Source: Bacteroidales bacterium UBA4284
Lineage (GTDB): Bacteria > Bacteroidota > Bacteroidia > Bacteroidales > UBA932
NCBI GenBank assembly: GCA_002395925.1
Contig: DGVM01000028.1
Span: 1 to 15,930, forward strand
DNA length: 15,930 nucleotides
Direction of reading: 5' to 3'
Made by a program: the position numbers and the translations under genes. Below are positions 7,454 to 13,564 of the stretch, piece after piece (position 1 is the stretch's first letter; every line of letters begins with the position of its first letter). The notes under the pieces are model-generated. The model was not told where the DNA came from, did not search any database, and saw only the letters and a program-made list of their open reading frames with translations.

Positions 7454-9064
7454 TTAAAAGAGTCCGGGGGTGATGTGCAGCCACTTTAGAATCGTCTGGC
7501 CGAACAGCAGTATCAGCAACCACGAGAAGGTCATCATGGTGATGCCGAACTTGAAGGCGTCGGTCTGGCTGTACATATTGGTATTGTAAAGAAGTGCAGC
7601 GGGCTTGCTGTTGAAGGGCAGTACGTAGCAATGCTCGATGAGCATGGATACGGGGAGAGCCAGGCTCATGGGCATGAAACCGAAGCGGGCCTCCACACCC
7701 AGGGCGATGGGCACGAAGACCATGGTACGTATGGTCTTGCTCTGAAATACAAGCCCGGAGTACATCATTAGGAAGGTGAGTATTACGTAAAGCACCCAGA
7801 ATGGCGTGCCTTCGCCTATGCCGAGGGAGTCGAATGCCGCATTGACCATGGTGTTGGGAAGGTCGGTGGCGTTAAGCCCGCTTCCGAGCACGTAGGCACC
7901 GGCGGAGAACAGCATGAGGTGCCAGGGAATATCGACGTCGTTCCATTTGACCACTCCTATTCCCGGGAGCAGAGCCAGGATGGCGCCGAGCAGGGCTACG
8001 ATGGTCTCGTCGATATTGTGGAAGGTGCCTTTGGTGACCCACAGGAGGAGCACTACCATGAAGATGGCGACTGCCCTCCACTCCTGGGGGCTCATCTTTC
8101 CCATGGCTTCGAGTTCCGAACGCAGGCGCTCTATGCCGCCGTCGATCTGGGGCTTCTGCTCGTCTTTCTTCATGGGGAAGAAGACGTACATTCCGAGCAG
8201 CAGGCCTACCACCAGGATGATGATGCTCATGGGGCCTACCGCGACGAGCCAGTCGGCATAGCCGAAGTCGCAGCTTCCTACGAAGCCTGCGATGAGAGAT
8301 ATTGCGAGCAGGTGGGCGCCGCTGCCGGTATAGAAGGCGTTGGCGCCGATGTTGACCTGAAACAGATTCTGTATTACGAGATTACGGCCGAAGTTGTTGC
8401 GGTTGCCGGGGCTTGCTCCGTAGATGGCACAGATAACCATGAAGATGGGGAGCATGATAGTGGCCTTGACCGTGGTGGCCGAAATGAAAGCCGAGAGTAC
8501 CAGGTTGATGAGCAGGAAGCTCCACAGCACCCCCTTGGCGCTCTTTCCGAATTTGATTACGAAGGCGAGCGCGAGCCGTTTTGCGAACTGAGTCTTTACC
8601 AGCATGGAGGCAAGTACGAAACTCAGGATGTTGAGCCACATGACAGGGTGGCCCAGCTGGGCGAGTGCATCTTTCTGGGTGGTGACTCCCAGGAGTACCG
8701 TTCCCAAAATGAGCAGCAGGGAAGTGAGGTAGTTGGGTATGGCCTCCGTCATCCAGAGTATGAGGCTGGAGACGAAGATTGCGAGCATTGCGTAGTTGGC
8801 CCGCACGAAGGCATCCGGTCCAAGCACGCCGAGCCGTTTCTGTGCGGTCGCAGCCAGCGTGCTTGTATCCAGATTGTCTATGAAGCCGATATGGCAGAAC
8901 CAGCAGATCCAGACGAAGGCGACAAGGGCAAGCGGGGCGCCCAGACGGGCCATCCACACTTCGAACTTCGATTTCTGCATCTTGGGCAGTTTCTCGACCT
9001 TGTAGTTGTTCATGTCCAGCGGATCGAACTGACTGTCCGCCTTCTTCTGGTTCTGCGTTGTCAT
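7454..9064 (-). CDS. DASS/SLC13-family anion transporter
   Basis: 536-aa inner-membrane carrier of the divalent anion:sodium symporter family, which moves dicarboxylates, citrate, sulfate or phosphate. After a hydrophilic N-terminus of about 35 residues there are roughly 11-12 hydrophobic segments, the first at ~44-63. The two re-entrant substrate-site motifs, normally SNT, are altered: S195-A196-T197 in ISATTVKATIMLPI and S442-K443-T444 in FQSKTIRTMVFVPI. The asparagines that help bind Na+ and substrate carboxylates in VcINDY are thus replaced by Ala and Lys. The basic residue hints that a positive charge may stand in for a sodium ion, as proposed for DASS exchangers, or that the substrate is more highly charged; both are inference. 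The gene is 4 bp after the CYTH gene and 12 bp before the MgtC gene. Substrate cannot be assigned from sequence alone; the context favours phosphate or another multivalent anion. Confidence 0.88.
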   Translation of the reverse strand: MTTQNQKKADSQFDPLDMNNYKVEKLPKMQKSKFEVWMARLGAPLALVAFVWICWFCHIGFIDNLDTSTLAATAQKRLGVLGPDAFVRANYAMLAIFVSSLILWMTEAIPNYLTSLLLILGTVLLGVTTQKDALAQLGHPVMWLNILSFVLASMLVKTQFAKRLALAFVIKFGKSAKGVLWSFLLINLVLSAFISATTVKATIMLPIFMVICAIYGASPGNRNNFGRNLVIQNLFQVNIGANAFYTGSGAHLLAISLIAGFVGSCDFGYADWLVAVGPMSIIILVVGLLLGMYVFFPMKKDEQKPQIDGGIERLRSELEAMGKMSPQEWRAVAIFMVVLLLWVTKGTFHNIDETIVALLGAILALLPGIGVVKWNDVDIPWHLMLFSAGAYVLGSGLNATDLPNTMVNAAFDSLGIGEGTPFWVLYVILTFLMMYSGLVFQSKTIRTMVFVPIALGVEARFGFMPMSLALPVSMLIEHCYVLPFNSKPAALLYNTNMYSQTDAFKFGITMMTFSWLLILLFGQTILKWLHITPGLF

Positions 9065-9068
9065 AATC

Positions 9069-9545
9069 TTACTTCCAGTTCTTGTAAGGGTTCTTCATGA
9101 GCATGGAGTTGAAGTACTTGGGGTCGCCGGTGACTTCTTCTCCGAGCCATTCGGGTTTGTCGAAGGGCTCGTTCTCGTCGGCGAGCTCGACTTCTGCCAC
9201 AGTGAGGCCGTCGTTGTCGCCGTAGAACTCATCGACTTCCCAGGTGTGCACTCCGTCGCTGTTCTTGACCAGGTAACGGGTCTTGTCGATTACGCCGGGC
9301 TCGGCGAGCTCGAGCAGCGCCCTGACGTCTTCTACGGGGATTTCTTTCTCCCACTCGAAGCGGGCGGCGCCGGATGCGTTGCCTATGCCCTTGACGGTAA
9401 TGAAGCCCTTGTCGCCTTTAACGCGGATGCGTACGGTCCTTTCGGGGACGCTGGAGAGATAGCCCTGGGTGATGCGGGTGGCTTTGAAGGCGTCGGCCTT
9501 GAAGTCACCTTTGACCAAGAATTTCTTTTCGATTTCCTGCGCCAT
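9069..9545 (-). CDS. CYTH-domain protein, probable inorganic triphosphatase
   Basis: 158-aa single-domain protein of the CYTH/triphosphate tunnel metalloenzyme superfamily. The diagnostic ExExK motif is at the very N-terminus (E4-I-E6-K-K8). Alternating charged residues on later beta strands are also present: RTVRIRVKGDKGFITVKG, FEWEKEIP, YLVKNS, EVDEF and VAEVELADENE, as expected for a beta barrel that holds a triphosphate and Mg2+ or Mn2+. Single-domain bacterial members of this size (for example the Clostridium thermocellum and Nitrosomonas enzymes) hydrolyse inorganic tripolyphosphate; others in the superfamily act on thiamine triphosphate or make cAMP. Cytoplasmic, no signal peptide. It lies 3 bp after a second CYTH-like gene and 4 bp before the anion carrier, so the cluster pairs anion transport with polyphosphate chemistry. 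Confidence 0.9.
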   Translation of the reverse strand: MAQEIEKKFLVKGDFKADAFKATRITQGYLSSVPERTVRIRVKGDKGFITVKGIGNASGAARFEWEKEIPVEDVRALLELAEPGVIDKTRYLVKNSDGVHTWEVDEFYGDNDGLTVAEVELADENEPFDKPEWLGEEVTGDPKYFNSMLMKNPYKNWK

Positions 9546-9548
9546 AGC

Positions 9549-10187
9549 TTATTCGTTTGCTAAGGGTTTGTCTATCATGCCGATGACTCGCTTGATCGCC
9601 TGCAGGTAGTTGATGTTCTCAACGCCCTCCAGACCGCAGTCGGCGACAGTTTTCTTGATGTCTTCGATTTCCGTTGATTCGGAGTTGATGGAAACGACTT
9701 TCGCTCCGTTGATGATGACGTTGGCCACCTCGCAGATCGTATCGTTGACCATGTATCCGAAGCGCTGCTTGTGTACGCGGACGGCGGCGAGGTCGGGGCA
9801 TGCCTTGACCATCGCTATGAACTCCTCGTAGGTGTAGATGTCCTTGGTGAGTTTGGGCATCTCTACCATGAAGGCGGGGAAGACCTCCTGCTCCAGGACC
9901 TCGCGGCTGATGGGGAACTCGCCCTTCATGAGCGGATTCCACTGTTCGAAGCCATCGACGGTCTGGACATAGGTCTTGATGTCCATTTTGCCGTTACGGA
10001 TTTTGGTGTTGTTGATGTCGTTCTTTGCGGAGATGATGTAAACCTCGTCGCTGATTCGCTCCCATACCTTTTCGGGGACGGGAACCGACAGGCGTGCCAT
10101 TCTCTTGGCTGCCTGGCTGAAATCTTGTCCGAAACTGCGGAATTCAAAGCGGGGCTTTGACTGTTCGCCTATTTTCAGTTCTGCCAT
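9549..10187 (-). CDS. Uncharacterised protein, probable divergent CYTH-like triphosphate-tunnel protein
   Basis: 212-aa cytoplasmic protein that I do not recognise as a named family. Several features suggest a remote CYTH/TTM barrel: F14-E15-F16-R17 near the start, DEVYIIS with E48, N-T-K62-I-R64-N-G-K-M-D69-I-K71 (alternating charges on adjacent strands), EQWNPLMKGEFPI (82-93), RVHKQRFGY (137-145), the ICEV strand with E153, VSINSE with E170, and a C-terminal ENINYLQAIKRVIG (190-203) like the closing helix region of CYTH proteins. The canonical N-terminal ExExK is replaced by ExR, so catalysis may differ or be lost. It is immediately followed (3 bp) by a canonical CYTH gene and preceded by the lamin-tail lipoprotein gene (13 bp). 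It could instead be an unrelated beta protein; a profile search or structure prediction would decide. Confidence 0.55.
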   Translation of the reverse strand: MAELKIGEQSKPRFEFRSFGQDFSQAAKRMARLSVPVPEKVWERISDEVYIISAKNDINNTKIRNGKMDIKTYVQTVDGFEQWNPLMKGEFPISREVLEQEVFPAFMVEMPKLTKDIYTYEEFIAMVKACPDLAAVRVHKQRFGYMVNDTICEVANVIINGAKVVSINSESTEIEDIKKTVADCGLEGVENINYLQAIKRVIGMIDKPLANE

Positions 10188-10200
10188 GATGTACTATAGT

Positions 10201-11028
10201 TTATTGTTTAACGTCGGGATCTTCGGTTCCGCTGGTGGAGTTGGCTGCTCCGGGAGTGAATGATTCCGTAATCATCCATTTGCCGGTACCGTCGGGTATG
10301 CGGCTCCATGATCCCTTGTTGTTGCTGAGCGATGCACCCCATTCGCCGGTGTCCATCTTCTCGCCGCGCTGGAAGGTGTCGATCTTGTTGCCCTTGTTGT
10401 CGAAGAGTTCCACGATGACGCTCTTCTTGGCGGAGAAACCGCTGCTGAATCCTCTCGTGGTGGTTCCCTTGGCTCCGATGATTGCAAAGAATCCCTTGGC
10501 GGGGACTACTTCGCCGTCGATGCCGGTCCAGCAGAGACCTTCGTCCTTGTTGATGGTGACGCCGTTGAGCTTGATGTCGAAGTCGCTGTCGTTGTAAAGC
10601 TCGAAGAACTTCTCATCATCGGCGCCGGCTCCATAGACTTCGTTCAGTTTGAGCTTGCTCCAGTCTGTGGCAGGGTCGCCGACCTTGTAGGAGAATTTGT
10701 CGGAGGTGGTTGTAAAACCGGCCTCGTTCTCCACTTCTACCGTGAATGTCACCTCGGTGCCGTCGGCAAGGGCGGGGATGGTAGCCTTGTAGGTCTCGCC
10801 GGAACCGCTCATCTGGACAGCTGTGCCGTTGTAGGTGAGTTTTGCAGTCTTTACGGCCTGCAGTCCGGTTACGGTTGCGGTAACCTCGACCGGAGTCTTG
10901 GAGGTGGGGGACTCGGGGCTGAAGACTACTTTTTCTATGTTGGAAGGACCTTTGAACAGTTCGTCCTTTACCATGCAGCTCGTGAAAGCCAGGAGCGCTG
11001 CAGCTGATATCAATAGAATCTTTTTCAT
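10201..11028 (-). CDS. Outer-membrane lipoprotein with Ig-like and lamin-tail domains
   Basis: 275-aa lipoprotein. The lipobox is LAFTSC with lipidated C18; the following MVKDE (Lys then Asp-Glu) resembles the K-(D/E)2 surface-export signal described for Capnocytophaga, so surface display is plausible. An Ig-like beta domain covers about residues 33-115 (VVFSPESPTSKTPVEV, YKATIPALADGTEVTFTVEV). A lamin-tail domain (LTD) follows at about 125-265, with the clear signature KLNEVYGAGADDEKFFELYN and ends at SWSRIPDGTGKW and TPGAAN. LTDs occur in many secreted bacterial proteins, often with CotH kinases, nucleases or polyphosphate-polymerase loci, and probably bind or anchor rather than catalyse. 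It starts 12 bp after the porin stop, which suggests that it is an accessory subunit or substrate-binding partner of that pore. Confidence 0.82.
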   Translation of the reverse strand: MKKILLISAAALLAFTSCMVKDELFKGPSNIEKVVFSPESPTSKTPVEVTATVTGLQAVKTAKLTYNGTAVQMSGSGETYKATIPALADGTEVTFTVEVENEAGFTTTSDKFSYKVGDPATDWSKLKLNEVYGAGADDEKFFELYNDSDFDIKLNGVTINKDEGLCWTGIDGEVVPAKGFFAIIGAKGTTTRGFSSGFSAKKSVIVELFDNKGNKIDTFQRGEKMDTGEWGASLSNNKGSWSRIPDGTGKWMITESFTPGAANSTSGTEDPDVKQ

Positions 11029-11040
11029 GTTTGTCTGATT

Positions 11041-12432
11041 TTAGAAGTCAACTTCGAAACGGAGTGCCACCATGTGGTAATCGACACCGGCCTTGCCGTT
11101 GGGGGCTACTACCTTGGTGTAATCCTTGGTGGGGTTGCCGGCAGCGTCGAGCCCTACATTGAGCTTGTCCTTGCCGTTTGCATAGCGGTCGTTGTTGTTG
11201 TACTGATAGTTGAGCTGCATGCGTACGTTGTTGGTAACCCAGAAATTGAGCCCTACGGTGTAGGCCTCGGCGGCGCCGCCGTAAACCTTTGCCTTGGCGC
11301 CTTCGCGGGTATCGTTGAGATTGCAGTACTCGTAGCGGGCGCAGAGTTCGATGTCTCCCCACTTCTGGCCGCGGATTACGCGTGTGTACTTGGCTCCCTT
11401 GGAGTCGTAGCGCTGCTTGCCGCCGAAGAGCAGATAACCTGCCTGTACGTACCAGCCGCCGAAGTCGTTGGTGAGCTTGGTGTCCTTGAAGTGGACGTTG
11501 TCGCCTAGGTATGCGGCCTCGTAACGAAGACCTCCCCAGTGGCCGGCGAGTTCAACGGTCCAGAGATTGTTGAAATCGTAGTCCTTGAGGTTGTTGGTGT
11601 CGATGTACTTCTTGCGGTTGATGCTGGTGGAGTTGCGGGCGCTTGCCCTGTAGGTGCCCCACTCGCCGGTAGCCATGCTGCCCTTGGTGGTGCGGTACGA
11701 ATAGGCCGCGCCTATGTGCAGGCTGGCGTTGTCGAGCTTGCAGAGGGGACGGAGGACCAGCTTTGCGGTTGCGGAGTAACCGGTGTTGCCGATGAAGCTG
11801 ATGCCGCGGCCGAAATCCTTGTTATTGTCCTGTACGTTGGTAATTTCCTCAGCGCCTGCACCTTCCTGGGCAAAGATGCCTGCGGACGCCCATATCCAGG
11901 GATTGTCATACTTGGCATTGAATCCGAGGTGACGGGACGGAGCGAGGGCGGAGCAGACCATAGGACGCTCGATGAACTGTATGTAGCGGGAAGACGTGTT
12001 GCGCTGCAGTGAGAAGTTCTCCTTGAAGTTACCTACCTGAAGTTCCAGGTTGGGGATGCCGGTGTAGCGGACGATGGCGTCCTTGAGTTCTACCAGGCCG
12101 TCCGCAAGGTCCATGTCGAATTCGCCGTACCAGTTCTCATCTACCTGGGCTTTGATGGCGAAACGCGCCCGCCGGATACTGACTCCGTTGCCGATGGGGT
12201 CGGCGTACGAGGGGGCACCGAAGAATGCGGCTGCGTCGAACTGGGCTCTGTTGTCGAACCAGATCTTGTAGCCGGAGGTAGGCGATGCGAGCACCAGAAA
12301 TCCGTCCTGGGACTCGGCGTCAAGTACATCGGACTCTACGGCTACGCCGTACTGATTGTACTTGACCGTCTGTGCGTTGAGTGCAGTGATTGCGAACAGC
12401 GCAGCAACTAAGGTTAATAGAATTTTGCGCAT
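11041..12432 (-). CDS. OprO/OprP-type anion-selective porin
   Basis: 463-aa outer-membrane beta-barrel protein of the phosphate-selective porin O/P family. It has a signal peptide (residues 1-20, ending ITALNAQ), a short N-terminal segment, then family blocks in order: WFDNRAQFDAAAFFG, RRARFAIKAQVDENWYGEFDMD, ELKDAIVRYTGIPNLELQVGNFKENFSLQ, TSSRYIQFIERPM and APSRHLGFNAKY, followed by many amphipathic strands and a last strand ending in Phe (VALRFEVDF), as outer-membrane barrels do. Pseudomonas OprP and OprO favour phosphate and pyrophosphate/polyphosphate respectively through a ladder of basic residues; selectivity of the Bacteroidetes members is mostly untested. It is first in the six-gene unit and sits behind the best promoter in the window, so it is probably the most abundant product of the unit. 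Confidence 0.9.
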   Translation of the reverse strand: MRKILLTLVAALFAITALNAQTVKYNQYGVAVESDVLDAESQDGFLVLASPTSGYKIWFDNRAQFDAAAFFGAPSYADPIGNGVSIRRARFAIKAQVDENWYGEFDMDLADGLVELKDAIVRYTGIPNLELQVGNFKENFSLQRNTSSRYIQFIERPMVCSALAPSRHLGFNAKYDNPWIWASAGIFAQEGAGAEEITNVQDNNKDFGRGISFIGNTGYSATAKLVLRPLCKLDNASLHIGAAYSYRTTKGSMATGEWGTYRASARNSTSINRKKYIDTNNLKDYDFNNLWTVELAGHWGGLRYEAAYLGDNVHFKDTKLTNDFGGWYVQAGYLLFGGKQRYDSKGAKYTRVIRGQKWGDIELCARYEYCNLNDTREGAKAKVYGGAAEAYTVGLNFWVTNNVRMQLNYQYNNNDRYANGKDKLNVGLDAAGNPTKDYTKVVAPNGKAGVDYHMVALRFEVDF

Positions 12433-12494
12433 AAGGTTAATTAAATGGTTATGAATTAATATGGAGTTTAATAAATATTTTTATTTATATATAT

Positions 12495-12525
12495 CAAAGG
12501 TATGCAGTAATTTTCAAAAATCAAA
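12495..12525 (-). promoter_or_regulatory. Strong Bacteroidetes promoter of the porin operon
   Basis: On the minus strand TTTG (12525-12522), exactly 19 bp, then TACCTTTG (12502-12495) match the Bacteroidetes consensus at every defined position. Transcription would start around 12486-12490, leaving an AT-rich leader of about 55 nt before the porin ATG at 12432. The leader has very low GC and little structure, as is common for efficiently translated Bacteroidetes mRNAs. Confidence 0.82.
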
Positions 12526-12550
12526 GTTTGTGTGCAAAAAACTTCTGTTT

Positions 12551-12579
12551 TTTGTTCTTGCTGTTTTTGAGTACCTTTG
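12551..12579 (+). promoter_or_regulatory. Promoter of mscS, very close to its start codon
   Basis: A perfect TACCTTTG lies at 12572-12579. TTTG at 12551-12554 is a candidate -33 box with a 17-bp spacer, shorter than the usual 19; the T-run at 12548-12553 would allow 19 with a poorer match. The box ends 4 bp before the ATG at 12584, so the mRNA would start at or next to that codon. The divergent porin promoter uses the same eight bases. Confidence 0.68.
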
Positions 12580-12583
12580 CGCC

Positions 12584-13504
12584 ATGATTTTACAGACACC
12601 GGTAATCCCCACCCAAGACTACGTCAGCAAAGTGGATTCTCTCAAACGCACGGCAGACAGTTTTGCCGAAGCTCTCGCCACCGACCCACAGGCAGCCATG
12701 CACAAACTGGGCACCGACATGATTCAGTTCGGGCTCAAGCTGCTTGTCGCTTTCCTCATATATATCGTCGGCATCTGGCTCATAAAGATAATCAAGAAGT
12801 CGCTCAACAAGTATTTCGACAGGCGCAAAACCGACAGGACCGTGGCCTCGTTCGTATCGAGTTTTACTTCTGTAGTGCTTACCATACTGCTGGTTGTGAT
12901 CTCTGTCAGCGCCCTTGGGGTTAATACCACTTCACTTGCGGCACTGCTGGCAGGCGGAGGCGTTGCCATAGGTATGGCACTGAGCGGAACTCTCCAGAAT
13001 TTTGCAGGCGGCCTGCTCATCCTGGCTTTCAAACCATTCAAGGTAGGAGACTTCATCGAAGCCCAGGGCTACGCCGGCACCGTGACCGAAATGTCTATCG
13101 TGAGCACCCGCATCACCCTTCCCGACAACCGCAGCGTCACCATACCTCACGGCACTCTGGCCAACGGCACCATCAACAATTACACCCGCAACCCGCTCCG
13201 CAGGCTCGACTGGAACGTGAGCCTTGAATACGGCACGGACGCAGACTCCTGCGAAGCCAAGCTCCTGGAAATAATCAAATCCGATCCCCGCGTCCTCGAT
13301 TCCAAGACACCCGGGGCCGAAGACCCGCTCGTATGCGTTAAGGAACTGGGCGACAGCGCCGTTGTCTTCCTGGTGCGTGCCTGGGTGCGCGGCAGCGATT
13401 ACTGGGCTGCGAACTTCGCCGTCAACGACGCCATCTACAAGGGGCTGCCGCAGGCCGGTTTCAAATTCCCGTTCCCTCAGCTTGACATACATATCAAACA
13501 ATAA
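12584..13504 (+). CDS. MscS-family small-conductance mechanosensitive channel
   Basis: 306-aa inner-membrane channel that opens under membrane tension to release solutes on osmotic down-shock. Three hydrophobic segments are visible, at about residues 47-67, 90-110 and 116-150; the third includes the pore-lining Gly/Ala pattern LAALLAGGGVAIGMALSG followed by LQNFAGGLLILAFKPFKVGDF, the family hallmark. The cytoplasmic beta domain (TEMSIVSTRITLPDNRSV, IPHGTL, NYTRNPLRRLDW) and the alpha-beta end (FPFPQLDIHIKQ) complete it. I chose ATG at 12584; an in-frame ATG at 12461 would add 41 residues translated from AT-rich sequence that holds both promoters. Length fits simple MscS proteins (about 280-300 aa). 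It is monocistronic, with a bidirectional terminator just after the stop. Confidence 0.93.
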   Translation: MILQTPVIPTQDYVSKVDSLKRTADSFAEALATDPQAAMHKLGTDMIQFGLKLLVAFLIYIVGIWLIKIIKKSLNKYFDRRKTDRTVASFVSSFTSVVLTILLVVISVSALGVNTTSLAALLAGGGVAIGMALSGTLQNFAGGLLILAFKPFKVGDFIEAQGYAGTVTEMSIVSTRITLPDNRSVTIPHGTLANGTINNYTRNPLRRLDWNVSLEYGTDADSCEAKLLEIIKSDPRVLDSKTPGAEDPLVCVKELGDSAVVFLVRAWVRGSDYWAANFAVNDAIYKGLPQAGFKFPFPQLDIHIKQ

Positions 13505-13510
13505 GAAGCT

Positions 13511-13549
13511 AAAAAAACGGACGAAGCGTCGGGCTCCGTCCGTTTTTTT
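13511..13549. terminator. Bidirectional intrinsic terminator between mscS and the beta-helix gene
   Basis: A perfect 13-bp stem (13511-13523 with 13537-13549), AAAAAAACGGACG pairing with its complement, around a 13-nt loop in which AGC can pair with GCT. The A-run on one side and the T-run on the other give a U-tract on either strand, so it can stop mscS transcripts (6 bp after that stop) and those of the convergent beta-helix gene (15 bp after its stop). Confidence 0.93.
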
Positions 13550-13564
13550 TATAGTAGGATTTGC

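Larger units (their letters stand above)
6818..12432 (-). other. Six-gene co-directional unit (probable operon)
   Basis: Porin, lamin-tail lipoprotein, CYTH-like protein, CYTH triphosphatase, DASS carrier and MgtC protein follow one another with gaps of 12, 13, 3, 4 and 12 bp. I see no hairpin-plus-T-run and no second TAnnTTTG promoter in those gaps. Only the porin has a recognisable promoter (12495-12525). The arrangement is therefore most simply one mRNA, with each later gene depending on read-through and local translation. Confidence 0.75.

Noticed and set aside
7919..9100. 393-aa plus-strand open frame opposite the DASS carrier
   Set aside because: Acidic, His/Glu/Tyr-rich translation of the complement of membrane-protein codons; no promoter, no domain, wholly antisense.
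12461..12583. 41-codon upstream extension of MscS starting at ATG 12461
   Set aside because: The extension is AT-rich, low in information and contains the promoters of both divergent genes; the MscS family needs no such N-terminus.
12433..12583. Riboswitch or small RNA in the porin-mscS gap
   Set aside because: The gap is explained by two promoters and an unstructured AT-rich leader; I see no paired stems or conserved aptamer features.
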